From Ralstonia mannitolilytica (GTDB lineage Bacteria > Pseudomonadota > Gammaproteobacteria > Burkholderiales > Burkholderiaceae), in the NCBI RefSeq assembly GCF_905397375.1, contig NZ_CAJPVG010000006.1, forward strand, positions 124,001 through 188,000: DNA of 64,000 nucleotides, given 5' to 3'. The stretch's first letter is position 1; every line of letters begins with the position of its first letter. A model generated the notes under the pieces. It saw only the letters and a list, made by a program, of their open reading frames with translations, was not told where the DNA came from and did no database searches. Position numbers and translations under genes: made by a program. Shown in pieces: positions 42,172 through 51,360 of the stretch.

Positions 42172-45050
42172 CAGGCAGCGCTCCGTTGTTCACCGGCGCC
42201 AAACAGGTTGTCAGTGCAGCGCTTGCAGAGCGTCGGGTGGGCGTGGTCGTGGCCGACGTCGGCGCGGTAGTGCCAGCAGCGTTCGCACTTGGCATGCGTC
42301 GAAGGTGCCACGGTGATGAGCAGATCGCCGCCCTCGGGCGCGCGTTCGAGCTTGGCCGCCGACGTGATCAGCACGAAGCGCAGGTCGTCGCCGAGGCTCG
42401 CCAGGGCGTCGTACACGGTGTCACCGGCAGCGACCGTCACTTCCGCCTGCAGCGACGCGCCGATCTTGCCGTCGATGCGCAGCGCTTCGAGCTGCTTGGT
42501 CACTTCGCCGCGCACGTTGCGGATGGCGGCCCACTTTTCCAGCAGCGCGCTGGCGCCTTGCGGCACCGGGGCGGTGTAGTAGGTGCTGGTGAAGATGGTG
42601 TCGGTGTGCTCCGTGCCGTGGGCGAAGACCTGCCAAGCCTCTTCGGCCGTGAACGACAGGAACGGCGCCATCCAGTGCAGCATGGCCTGGGTGATGTGAT
42701 ACAGCGCGTTCTGTGCCGAGCGGCGCGCCACGGAATCGGGTGCCGTGGTGTACAGGCGGTCCTTCAGCACGTCGAGGTAGAAGCCGCCCAGGTCTTCCGA
42801 GCAGAACGTCTGGAGCTTGGCGACCACCGGGTGGAATTCATACACGTCGTAGTGCGACAGCACTTCCTTCTGCAACGCATCCGTCAGCGCTACGGCATAG
42901 CGGTCGATTTCGAGCCATTGCTCGGTCGGCAACGCGTGTTTGGCGTGATCGTAGTCGGTCAGGTTGGCGAGCAGGAAGCGCAGCGTGTTGCGGATGCGGC
43001 GATAGCTTTCGACCACGCGCTTCAGGATCTCGTCAGAGATGGCGAGTTCGCCCGAATAATCCGTCGAGGCGACCCACAGGCGGATGATCTCCGCGCCCAT
43101 CTTGTTGGCGATTTCCTGCGGTGCGATCGTGTTGCCGATCGACTTCGACATCTTCCGGCCTTCGCCGTCCACCGTGAAGCCGTGCGTGAGCAGGCCCTTG
43201 TACGGCGGCTTGCCGTACAGCATCGAAGCCGTCAGCAGCGACGAGTGGAACCAGCCGCGGTGCTGGTCGGAGCCTTCCAGGTACAGATCGGCCAGGCGGC
43301 CGTCCGGCAGCTCGGCCGAAGCGTCGTACAGATCCGCCGCATGCGAGCCGCGGATGACGTGCCAGTGCGTCGTGCCCGAGTCGAACCACACGTCGAGCGT
43401 GTCGCGATTCTTCTCGTACATGTCAGCCTCGTCGCCGAGCAGCTCGCGCGGGTCGAGCGTCTGCCAGGCTTCGATGCCGTTTTGTTCGATGCGCTGCGCG
43501 ACCTGCTCCAGCAGCTCAGGCGTGCGCGGGTGCAGCGCGCCGGTTTCCTTGTGCACGAAGAACGCCATCGGCACGCCCCATTGGCGCTGGCGCGACAGCG
43601 TCCAGTCCGGGCGGTTGGCGATCATGTTGTGCAGGCGCTGCTTGCCCCACGACGGGTAGAACGCGGTGGCATCGATGCCGGCGAGCGCCGTTTCGCGCAG
43701 CGTGGCGTTGCCGTCGTTGGGCTGCACGTCCATCCCCGCAAACCACTGCGACGTGGCGCGATAGATGATCGGCGTCTTGTGGCGCCAGCAGTGCATGTAG
43801 CTGTGGTTGTACTTGTGCGCGTCGAACAGGTTGCCCGATTCGCGCAGCACCTCGACGATCTTGGGGTTGGCATCCCAGATCATCTGGCCGCCGAACAGCG
43901 GCAGCGTCGATGCGTAGACGCCGTTGCCCATCACCGGGTTGATGATGTCCGCGTCGGGCATGCCGTGCGCCTTGCACGACTGGAAGTCTTCCACGCCATA
44001 GGCGGGCGCGGAGTGGACGATGCCGGTGCCGGTGTCGATGGTCACGTAGTCGCCCAGGTAGACGGGCGAGGTGCGGTCGTAGCCCGCATCCATCTTCGCG
44101 AGCGGATGGTGGAAACGCACGCCCGAGAGCGCGGCACCTTCGCACGTGGCCAGCACGGTGCCTTCGAGCTTCCAGCTTTGCAGGCAGGCCTCGACGCGCT
44201 CCTTCGCGACGATCAGCAGCCCGCGCGGCGTGTCGACCAGCGCGTATTCGATTTCCGGGTGCAGGTTCAGCGCCTGGTTGGACGGGATCGTCCACGGCGT
44301 CGTCGTCCAGATCACGATCCAGCCCGGCTTGGCCTTGAGCACATCGGCGCCGACGTGGAAGGCGCTCGCCAGCGCGTCGATGTCGGCGAACGGGAAGCCG
44401 ACGTCGATCGACAGGTCGGTGCGATCCGCATATTCGACTTCTGCCTCAGCCAATGCCGAGCCGCAGTCGAAGCACCAGTTGACCGGCTTCAGGCCGCGGA
44501 AGACGTAGCCCTTTTCGAGAATCTTGCCCAGCGCGCGAAGCTCGTCGGCTTCGTTGCGGAAGTTCATGGTGAGGTATGGGTCCGCCCAGTCGCCCAGCAC
44601 GCCCAGGCGCTCAAAGTCGGCCTTCTGGCGCGCGATCTGGCCGGTGGCGTAGGCGCGCGCCTTCTCCTGCACTTCCTTGACGGGCAGGCCCTTGCCGAAC
44701 TGCTTTTCGATCTGGATCTCGATCGGCATGCCGTGGCAATCCCACCCCGGCACGTACACGGCATCCAGGCCGGTCAGGCCGCGCGACTTGATCACCATGT
44801 CCTTGAGGATCTTGTTGACCGCGTGGCCGATGTGCAGGTCGCCGTTGGCATACGGCGGGCCATCGTGAAGGATGAACTTCTTCGCGCCTTTACGCGCGGC
44901 GCGGATCTTCTTGTAGAGCTGCTTGTCCTGCCACTGCTTGACCCATTGCGGCTCGCGCTTGGGCAGATCGCCGCGCATGGGGAAGGGGGTGTCCAGCAGG
45001 TTGACCGGGTACTTGCTTTTCTCCGGCGTGGGCTTCTTGGCGTCAGACAT
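42171..45050 (-). CDS. ileS: Isoleucyl-tRNA synthetase
   Basis: A 959-residue class I synthetase. The HIGH-type motif is in PYANGDLHIGHAVNKIL and the KMSKS loop in GEGRKMSKSIGNTIAP. A CP1 editing domain lies between them, with WTTTPWTIPSNQAL. The C-terminal zinc finger has the Cys pairs CERCWHY and CKRC. Start ATG 45050 matches the family N-terminus (KYPVNLLDTPFPMRGDLPKREP); the longer open frame upstream is not coding. It is transcribed with ribF upstream and lspA downstream (4-bp overlap). A 958-residue antisense frame covers it and is rejected. Confidence 0.98.
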   Translation of the reverse strand: MSDAKKPTPEKSKYPVNLLDTPFPMRGDLPKREPQWVKQWQDKQLYKKIRAARKGAKKFILHDGPPYANGDLHIGHAVNKILKDMVIKSRGLTGLDAVYVPGWDCHGMPIEIQIEKQFGKGLPVKEVQEKARAYATGQIARQKADFERLGVLGDWADPYLTMNFRNEADELRALGKILEKGYVFRGLKPVNWCFDCGSALAEAEVEYADRTDLSIDVGFPFADIDALASAFHVGADVLKAKPGWIVIWTTTPWTIPSNQALNLHPEIEYALVDTPRGLLIVAKERVEACLQSWKLEGTVLATCEGAALSGVRFHHPLAKMDAGYDRTSPVYLGDYVTIDTGTGIVHSAPAYGVEDFQSCKAHGMPDADIINPVMGNGVYASTLPLFGGQMIWDANPKIVEVLRESGNLFDAHKYNHSYMHCWRHKTPIIYRATSQWFAGMDVQPNDGNATLRETALAGIDATAFYPSWGKQRLHNMIANRPDWTLSRQRQWGVPMAFFVHKETGALHPRTPELLEQVAQRIEQNGIEAWQTLDPRELLGDEADMYEKNRDTLDVWFDSGTTHWHVIRGSHAADLYDASAELPDGRLADLYLEGSDQHRGWFHSSLLTASMLYGKPPYKGLLTHGFTVDGEGRKMSKSIGNTIAPQEIANKMGAEIIRLWVASTDYSGELAISDEILKRVVESYRRIRNTLRFLLANLTDYDHAKHALPTEQWLEIDRYAVALTDALQKEVLSHYDVYEFHPVVAKLQTFCSEDLGGFYLDVLKDRLYTTAPDSVARRSAQNALYHITQAMLHWMAPFLSFTAEEAWQVFAHGTEHTDTIFTSTYYTAPVPQGASALLEKWAAIRNVRGEVTKQLEALRIDGKIGASLQAEVTVAAGDTVYDALASLGDDLRFVLITSAAKLERAPEGGDLLITVAPSTHAKCERCWHYRADVGHDHAHPTLCKRCTDNLFGAGEQRSAA

Positions 45051-45153
45051 GGTGTGATGTGAGGCAGATTCGGGCAAATCGGATCGATGCAGCGCGCCGG
45101 TCAGAGCAGGCGCGTGCGTGGTGTGGCTTTCGGGCGGCGGGTGCGTCAGCCGC

Positions 45154-46152
45154 CTACTGAATTCGGTCGGTGGCGGAGGTCGCGAAGTCGCGCCGAAGCG
45201 TTGGCGACTCGCCGGCCGGTGGAACGGGCAGGCCGAAGAACTGCCGCGCGTGAACACAGTCCTGCGCGATGGCGTCCTTGAGCGCATCGAGCGAATCGTA
45301 GCGAGCCTCGTCGCGCAGCTTCTTCATGAATTCCACGCGGACCAGCTTGCCGTAGACGCTGGCGTTGTAATCAAAGACGTGCACTTCCAGCAGCACGCGG
45401 CCGGAATCGTCCACCGTCGGGCGCACGCCAATGCTGGCGACGGCCGGCAGCGGCTTTTCGGCCAGCCCGTGCACCTGCACGACAAAGATGCCGGCCACTG
45501 CGGGCTTGCGGTGCGAAATGCGCAGATTCAGCGTCGGGAAGCCGAGCGAGCGGCCGAGCTTTTGCCCGTGCACCACGTGCCCGCTGATGGCATAACCGTG
45601 ACCGAGCAGGCGGCGGGCATGTTCGAGGTCGCCCGCGGCCAGCGCCTCGCGCACCGCCGAGCTGGAGATGCGAATGCCGGACTCCGACACCGAGCCCATC
45701 TGCTCGACTTCAAATCCGAACTGCGCGCCGGCGGCCTGCAGGTAGGTGAAATCTCCGGCGCGCTTGGCGCCAAAGCGGAAGTCATCGCCCACCAGCAGCC
45801 AGCGCGCATGCAGCCCGTCGACGAGCACGTTGCGCACGAACTCGTCCGGCGTCTGGCCGGCGAAATGCGCGTTGAAGTGCTCCACGACCACGCGGTCGAC
45901 GCCCTGGCGCCGCAGGCTTTCGAGCTTGTCGCGCAGCAGGGCAATGCGGGTGGGCGCGCGATCCGGCATGAAGAATTCGCGCGGATGCGGCTCGAACGTC
46001 ATCACCGTGAGCGGCAGCCCGCGTGCGTCGGCCGCCGCGCGCGCCCGGGCCAGCAGAGACTGGTGCCCGCGGTGCACGCCGTCAAAGTTGCCGATGGTCA
46101 GCGCGCACGGCGCGCGACTTTCGGCATTGGGCAGGCCGCGAAAGACTTTCAC
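45154..46152 (-). CDS. ribF: Bifunctional riboflavin kinase/FMN adenylyltransferase
   Basis: A 332-residue enzyme that makes FMN and FAD. The N-terminal FAD synthetase domain (about 1-185) has the nucleotidyl motif TIGNFDGVHRGHQSLL, VMTFEPHPREFF, and ISSSAVREALAAGDLE. The C-terminal flavokinase domain (about 190-310) has GRSLGFPTLNL, the kinase motif with Thr/Asn for Mg-ATP. Start GTG 46152 is chosen because the family begins MKVFRGLPN; no ATG lies at the right place. It is the first gene of the ribF-ileS-lspA operon. Confidence 0.95.
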   Translation of the reverse strand: MKVFRGLPNAESRAPCALTIGNFDGVHRGHQSLLARARAAADARGLPLTVMTFEPHPREFFMPDRAPTRIALLRDKLESLRRQGVDRVVVEHFNAHFAGQTPDEFVRNVLVDGLHARWLLVGDDFRFGAKRAGDFTYLQAAGAQFGFEVEQMGSVSESGIRISSSAVREALAAGDLEHARRLLGHGYAISGHVVHGQKLGRSLGFPTLNLRISHRKPAVAGIFVVQVHGLAEKPLPAVASIGVRPTVDDSGRVLLEVHVFDYNASVYGKLVRVEFMKKLRDEARYDSLDALKDAIAQDCVHARQFFGLPVPPAGESPTLRRDFATSATDRIQ

Positions 46153-46384
46153 GAGAGGCGTCGGTGATGGAGGAAGAAAGGGCAGCGTTTCGGATTGGAT
46201 TGCCGCGGCACTGCGCAAAAATCCAGCAAAACGCACATTATATAAGGGATTGCCGCGTCCCCGGCGCGCGGCGAGCCAGGTGTCGGGCTGTTGCACAATC
46301 CTCCGAACGGTGCGCCCGCCCGTTGCGGGCTTGCGGCACAATCCGATATCCGCTGAGATCCGGCTTCTTCTTCCCCGCATTCCC

Positions 46385-48217
46385 TTGAACGCCTCGTTGC
46401 GCCTTTTCTTCGCCAAGTTCGGGCTGGCCAGCCGTGCGCCGCTCGAACTGGATGCCCGAGCCAAGCTGCTCGCCGCCGTGCATCGGGGGGCGCCCATGGG
46501 GATTGCCGCCTCGGTCGTGCTGCCTGCGCTGACAGTGGCGGCATTCTGGGATGCGCCCAATCGCCCGGCGCTGCTGGGCTGGTGCCTGATCATGCTGTGC
46601 CTGACGGCGTCGGGCCTGCGCTTCTATTTCGGATACCGCTACGACCTCCCCCGCATGACGCTGGCTGCGCACACCCGCAAGTGGTGGACGGGCATGCACG
46701 TCATGTCGGCGGTGGGTGGCGTGGCATGGGGCTGCTCGGCCGGGTTGTACCTGATGTCGCCGTCGCTGGAGTTCAGCAGCCTGCTGATGATCGTGATCAT
46801 CGGCGTGGCGGCGGCCGCGGTGCTGTCGCAGGCGCCGGTGCCGTCGAGCCTGCTGATCCTCGGCACGGGCATCCTGGCGCCGCACTTCGTGCTGGCGGAG
46901 CAGGCGTTTCCGGGCCACGGGCTGTACCTGCGCGGGGTGCTGCTCTTCTTTGCGGCCCTGCTGACGCGCCATGCGGTGAACATCCACAACACGCTCGTGC
47001 GTGAAATCCAGCTCGAGAACGAAAGCCGCCAGCTGGCGCGCCGCTACCAGGACGAAAAGCAGCGCGCGCTGTCGGCGTCGGAGGAAAAGTCGCGCTTCCT
47101 GGCCGCGGCCAGCCACGATCTGCGGCAGCCCGTGCATGCGCTCGTGCTGCTGGTGGAGGCGTTGCGGGCGCGCAACCAGTCCGAATCGCTGGCGCCGCTG
47201 GTGGAGCAGCTTGCCTCGGGCGCGGCGACGATCGATCTGCTGTTCCGCTCGCTGCTCGACCTGTCCAAGCTCGAGAGCCGCAAGACCTCGCCGACGCTGG
47301 AGCCGGTGGATCTGGGCGAGGTCATCACCGAGGTGGTCCAGCAGTTCATGCCGGATGCGCGCGCCAAGGGTCTGACGCTCACGCAGCGCATTCCGCCGCT
47401 GCCGGTATTCGGCATGGCCGAGCCGGTGCTGCTGCGCCGGGCGCTGTTCAACCTGCTGCAGAATGCGCTGCGCTATACCGAGCGCGGCGGCGTGATGGTG
47501 GCGTTGCGCGTGCGCCAGAAGCATCTGCGCATCGAGGTGTGGGATACCGGCATCGGCGTGGCGCCGGAGCACCAGAAAGAAATCTTCTCGACCTACTACC
47601 AGGTCGAAAACCCCGAGCGCGACCCAAGCCAGGGTCTCGGCTTGGGGCTGGCCATCTACAAGGAATGCGTGCGCCTGCTGCGCGGTACGTTCGGCGTGCG
47701 TTCGGTGCCGGGCCGGGGCTCGATGTTCTGGATGGCGCTGCGGCCCGTGCCGGCCGAGGTGAAGGCGCCGCTGGCCGCCCAGCCGCGGGCGGAGCAGAAG
47801 CGTGCGGTGCTGGACCAGCCGCGTTTCTCGGGCGTGGTACTGGTGGTGGACGATGATCCGCAGATCCGCAAGGCCTGGCACGCACTGCTCGAGGCGTGGG
47901 GCGTGGAGGTGCACAGCGCCGCCGATGGCCGTGCCGCGGACCAACTGCTCGCGCGCGGCATTCGCCCGCAGATCATCTTCTGCGACCTGCGCCTGCCCGG
48001 AGAGGAAGACGGCCTGCAACTGCTCGAACGCTGGCAGGTCAGCCATCCCGACGCCCACGCCGTGCTGCTGACTGGCGACCGCAACTCCGCCGCGCTGGCG
48101 CGTGCGGAAGAGGCCGGCTACCTGCTGCTGGCCAAGCCGATGGATCCGAACATGCTGCGCGTACTGCTCAAGCGCTGGCTGCGGGGCCGTGCGGCCGAGC
48201 CACAGGTCGCGTACTGA
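46385..48217 (+). CDS. Membrane hybrid sensor histidine kinase/response regulator
   Basis: A protein of about 610 residues. Residues about 38-200 contain some six membrane helices with no large outside sensor domain, so it probably senses a signal in or through the membrane. The H-box is SRFLAAASHDLRQPVHAL with His244; the ATPase has NLLQNALRYTE, VWDTGIGVAPEHQKEIF and GLGLGLAIYKECV. A receiver domain is at about 478-605 (VLVVDDDPQIRKAW, CDLRLPGEEDGL, LLTGD). No ATG fits the N-terminus, so I propose TTG 46385; the frame is open further upstream. It is convergent with a LuxR-type response regulator. Confidence 0.85.
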   Translation: MNASLRLFFAKFGLASRAPLELDARAKLLAAVHRGAPMGIAASVVLPALTVAAFWDAPNRPALLGWCLIMLCLTASGLRFYFGYRYDLPRMTLAAHTRKWWTGMHVMSAVGGVAWGCSAGLYLMSPSLEFSSLLMIVIIGVAAAAVLSQAPVPSSLLILGTGILAPHFVLAEQAFPGHGLYLRGVLLFFAALLTRHAVNIHNTLVREIQLENESRQLARRYQDEKQRALSASEEKSRFLAAASHDLRQPVHALVLLVEALRARNQSESLAPLVEQLASGAATIDLLFRSLLDLSKLESRKTSPTLEPVDLGEVITEVVQQFMPDARAKGLTLTQRIPPLPVFGMAEPVLLRRALFNLLQNALRYTERGGVMVALRVRQKHLRIEVWDTGIGVAPEHQKEIFSTYYQVENPERDPSQGLGLGLAIYKECVRLLRGTFGVRSVPGRGSMFWMALRPVPAEVKAPLAAQPRAEQKRAVLDQPRFSGVVLVVDDDPQIRKAWHALLEAWGVEVHSAADGRAADQLLARGIRPQIIFCDLRLPGEEDGLQLLERWQVSHPDAHAVLLTGDRNSAALARAEEAGYLLLAKPMDPNMLRVLLKRWLRGRAAEPQVAY

Positions 48218-48260
48218 GCAACGCGGAAAGCCGGCGCCGTCGGATGCGGCGCCGCGCAAA

Positions 48261-48923
48261 TCAGGCCGCGCCCGTCAGGCGGAAGCGCTCCATGCGCGAG
48301 ATGATCTGGATGCGCGTGCGCACGCCCAGCCGCTGCAGGATCGCCGAGACGTGTTCCTTGACGGTGTTCTCCGTCAGGCCCAGCTGGCGGGCGATCGATT
48401 TATTGGGCAGTCCTTCAAGCAACAGCGCGAGCACAGAACCCTGGCGCGGCGTCAGGCCGAGTTCTGCCGGCGTGATCGGGATGCCGTGGGAGGCGCCTCC
48501 TTTGTTGCTGCCGCCCATGTCGTCTTCCGACGGGAACGACGCATCGCCGCTGAAGATGCCGGCCACGGCCTTCGAAAACGCATGGGCATCGGCGTGCTTG
48601 CCGATGAAGCCGATGGCGCCCAGCGCCTGTGCCTTGGCGACGATCTCCGGCGTGTTCTCAGCCGACATGAAGGCAAAGCGCGCTTCGGGCAGCTTGCCGC
48701 GCAGCTCGCGCATGGCGTCGAAGCCGGTGCAGTCGGAGAGCCAGACGTCGAGCAGCACCACGTCGGGCCGGACGCCTTCGTCCACCAGCGCCAGCGCCTG
48801 GCGGCGGCCGATTGCTGCGTGCACCTGGACTTCAGGCAAGGCGTGCGCGAGAAACGTGGTCGTGCCAGACAAGGCGAGGGGGTGGTCGTCGACCACCAGC
48901 AGGCTACGCAGCGAGCTCGTCAT
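48261..48923 (-). CDS. LuxR/NarL-family response regulator
   Basis: A 220-residue two-domain regulator. The receiver (about 7-125) has VVDDHP, the phospho-acceptor Asp59 in VVLLDVWLSD, and a Ser/Lys pair (FMSAEN, FIGKHADA). The C-terminal helix-turn-helix (about 150-215) has LGLTPRQGSVLALLLEGLPNKSIARQLGLTENTVKEHVSAILQRLGVRTR. It should bind DNA on phosphorylation. The neighbouring hybrid kinase on the other strand is the obvious partner (43 bp between stops). GGGGAATAAGA lies before ATG 48923. Target genes are not apparent. Confidence 0.93.
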   Translation of the reverse strand: MTSSLRSLLVVDDHPLALSGTTTFLAHALPEVQVHAAIGRRQALALVDEGVRPDVVLLDVWLSDCTGFDAMRELRGKLPEARFAFMSAENTPEIVAKAQALGAIGFIGKHADAHAFSKAVAGIFSGDASFPSEDDMGGSNKGGASHGIPITPAELGLTPRQGSVLALLLEGLPNKSIARQLGLTENTVKEHVSAILQRLGVRTRIQIISRMERFRLTGAA

Positions 48924-49330
48924 TCTTATTCCCCGGTGAGGGCAAGGCCCTCTTGTTGTTGTACGCGTGCCGACCCGGCGCGGGCGGTGGCCGGCGGGCC
49001 GGGCTGGGTCGCCCACGGCCGATCGGCTTTCACGGTTATTGCCCGCGCAGTGTTGCAGCGAAGATGCCGGAACGCCGCAAGGGACTTCCAGTCGTCGCTG
49101 ACGGCACACCGGACCCCCCCGGGTGTGCGGGCAATTATGGTGTTGAGATTATCAGAGCGCGCCATCGCACGCCAACGGTTGCACCCTCCATTTTTGGGAT
49201 GCGGCGAGCTTTTTGCTACGCGCCGTCGGCAAAATGCCACGGTACGCCGGAAAGCCGCGTGACGCGGGCTTGCCAAGCGCCGCACCGGATTTTCTCCGGC
49301 GAACTGCGGCGCACTTGATAAAATGCCGCG
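48924..49330. other. Divergent intergenic region between response regulator and purN
   Basis: About 400 bp without a credible gene on either strand. It must hold the promoters of both genes. The end next to purN carries TAAAAT at 49319-49324, listed separately. No clear inverted repeats were seen. Confidence 0.5.
49319..49324 (+). promoter_or_regulatory. purN: Candidate -10 box of purN, abutting the start codon
   Basis: TAAAAT ends 6 bases before the purN ATG, so transcription would begin at or next to the ATG and the message would be leaderless. No ribosome site lies before the ATG (AAATGCCGCG). No strong -35 box is visible 16-18 bp upstream, so the promoter is only a candidate. Confidence 0.4.
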
Positions 49331-49981
49331 ATGAAAAACATCGTCATTCTCATTTCCGGGCGGGGCTCCAATATGGAAGCCATCGTGCGGGCTTGCCAGG
49401 CAGAAGGCTGGCAGGCGCGCATTGCCGCCGTCATTTCTAATCGGCCCGATGCGGCCGGACTTAAATTTGCCGCGTCGCACGGCATCGCCACGGCGGTGGT
49501 CGATCACAAGACGTTTGCCGACCGCGAGCACTTCGATGCTGCGCTGGCGCAGGCCATCGACGGCTACTCGCCTGATCTGGTCGTGCTGGCGGGCTTCATG
49601 CGCATTCTCACGCCCGGCTTCGTGAAGCATTACGCCGGACGCATGCTGAACATCCATCCGTCGCTGCTGCCGTGCTTCCCTGGTCTGCATACGCATGAGG
49701 CGGCGCTGGCCATGGGCGTGAAGGTGCATGGCGCGACCGTCCATTTCGTGACCGCGGATCTGGATCACGGTCCGATCGTGCTGCAGGCCATCATCGACGT
49801 GCGCCAGGACGACACGCCGCAGTCGCTCGCCGCGCGGCTGCTCACGCAGGAGCACGTGATCTATCCGCGCGCCGTGCGCTGGTTTGTCGAAGACCGGCTG
49901 AGTGTGCAGAACGGCGTGGTGCGTGTTTCGCCGGACGCTCCACAACTCGTGATCGGGGCCGATGCCCGGGAGGCTGCATGA
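49331..49981 (+). CDS. purN: Phosphoribosylglycinamide formyltransferase
   Basis: A 216-residue enzyme of purine synthesis that transfers formyl from 10-formyl-tetrahydrofolate to GAR. It opens MKNIVILISGRGSNMEAIV (phosphate-binding loop). The folate and catalytic region reads LAGFMRILTPGFVKHYAGRMLNIHPSLLPCFPGLHTH with the Asn-His pair, and HFVTADLDHGPIVLQ supplies the catalytic Asp. Its TGA overlaps the next ATG as ATGA, and the operon continues with an RNA methyltransferase and a phospholipase D protein. Confidence 0.97.
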   Translation: MKNIVILISGRGSNMEAIVRACQAEGWQARIAAVISNRPDAAGLKFAASHGIATAVVDHKTFADREHFDAALAQAIDGYSPDLVVLAGFMRILTPGFVKHYAGRMLNIHPSLLPCFPGLHTHEAALAMGVKVHGATVHFVTADLDHGPIVLQAIIDVRQDDTPQSLAARLLTQEHVIYPRAVRWFVEDRLSVQNGVVRVSPDAPQLVIGADAREAA

Positions 49982-51360
49982 GCCAGGATCGCCAGCGGCC
50001 GCGCAATGGGGGGTCGGGTAGCAAGCGTTCGGGTTCGGGGGGCGGTGGCTGGTACCGGGCACCGCAAGGCAAGCCGGCCCAACGTACGCCGCGCCCGCGC
50101 ACGGGCGTGCACGGCAGCCATCTTGAGCACCTGGACAAGGTGCTCGCCCGCCTGCTGCACTTTGCTGCACCGGCCGACATGGTGGTCAGCCAGTACTTCC
50201 GTGAGCACCACGAACTCGGCCACCGCGAGCGCGGCATCGTCGCCGAGGCGGCCTTTGCCGTGCTGCGCCGAAAGAACGAATTTGGCCAGTTCGCCGAAAG
50301 CGGTTCGGGGCCGGCGCGCCGCCGCCTCGCGCTGCTCGGCCTCGTGCAGACCGCAGGACGTGAAGCGATCGCGCCGTTCCTGAATCCCGCGGAAGCCGAG
50401 TGGCTCGACCGCTGGCAACTGCGCGACCGCGCTGCGCTGGCGCCCCGTGTGCGAGCCAACCTGCCCGACTGGCTCTTTGACGCCCTGGTTGCGCAGCACG
50501 GTGCGGAATTTACCGAGGCCCTTGCCGAGGCGTGGCTCAATCCCGCGCCATTGGACCTGCGCGTCAACACGCTCAAGGGCGATCGAGACACGGTGCTGGC
50601 GACGCTGGCCGAGGCCGGCATCGAGGGCGCCGCGGCACCGCTGTCGCCGGTGGGCATTCGCCTGGCGGGCAAGCCGGCGCTGAACAAGCTCGAGATCTTC
50701 ACCAACGGCACCGTCGAAGTGCAGGACGAAGGCAGCCAGCTGCTGTGCCAGCTCCTGGCGCCCAAGCGCGGCGAGATGGTGGTCGATTTCTGCGCGGGCG
50801 CGGGCGGCAAGACGCTGGCGATCGGTGCGGCGATGCGCTCGACGGGGCGGCTGTACGCATTTGACGTATCGGAGAAGCGCCTGTCGAACCTGGGCCCGCG
50901 TCTGGCGCGCAGCGGCTTGTCCAATGTGCATCCGAGCCGGATCGACAGCGAGCACGACGCCAAGGTCAAGCGCCTGGCGGGCAAGATCGACCGCGTGCTG
51001 GTCGACGCACCGTGCAGCGGGCTCGGCACGCTGCGCCGCAATCCGGACCTGAAATGGCGGCAATCCGCGCGGGCCGTGGAAGAGATGTCAGCCAAGCAGC
51101 GGTCGATTCTGGACTCCGCGGCGCGGCTCCTCAAGCCGGGCGGCCGCCTCGTCTACGCAACGTGCAGCGTGCTGGCGCGCGAGAACCAGCAGGTGGTCGA
51201 GCAGTTCCTGGCCGCGCATGAAGACTTCGTGCTCGTGCCTGCCGGCGAGGTGCTGGCGGCCCAGAAGATCGCGCTCGAGATGGGCCCTTACCTGGAGCTG
51301 TATCCGCACGTGCACCAGACCGACGGCTTCTTCGCGGCCGTACTGGAGCGCCGCGCATGA
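49978..51360 (+). CDS. RsmB/NOP-family SAM-dependent rRNA (cytosine-C5) methyltransferase
   Basis: A 460-residue protein with an N-terminal Gly/Ser-rich basic start, then an RsmB-like N-terminal region (about 40-190) and the class I methyltransferase domain (about 210-455). SAM-binding VVDFCAGAGGKTLAIGAAM, the catalytic DAPCSGLGTLRRNPDLKW with the PC cysteine, and the second Cys in YATCSVLARENQQVV are clear. It should make m5C in 16S rRNA; whether it is RsmB itself or a paralogue cannot be decided. It overlaps purN and the downstream gene by 4 bp each, so all three are coupled. Confidence 0.93.
   Translation: MSQDRQRPRNGGSGSKRSGSGGGGWYRAPQGKPAQRTPRPRTGVHGSHLEHLDKVLARLLHFAAPADMVVSQYFREHHELGHRERGIVAEAAFAVLRRKNEFGQFAESGSGPARRRLALLGLVQTAGREAIAPFLNPAEAEWLDRWQLRDRAALAPRVRANLPDWLFDALVAQHGAEFTEALAEAWLNPAPLDLRVNTLKGDRDTVLATLAEAGIEGAAAPLSPVGIRLAGKPALNKLEIFTNGTVEVQDEGSQLLCQLLAPKRGEMVVDFCAGAGGKTLAIGAAMRSTGRLYAFDVSEKRLSNLGPRLARSGLSNVHPSRIDSEHDAKVKRLAGKIDRVLVDAPCSGLGTLRRNPDLKWRQSARAVEEMSAKQRSILDSAARLLKPGGRLVYATCSVLARENQQVVEQFLAAHEDFVLVPAGEVLAAQKIALEMGPYLELYPHVHQTDGFFAAVLERRA

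Noticed and set aside
42186..45062. A 958-residue plus-strand open frame
   Set aside because: It is antisense to ileS over its entire length and has no recognisable motif.
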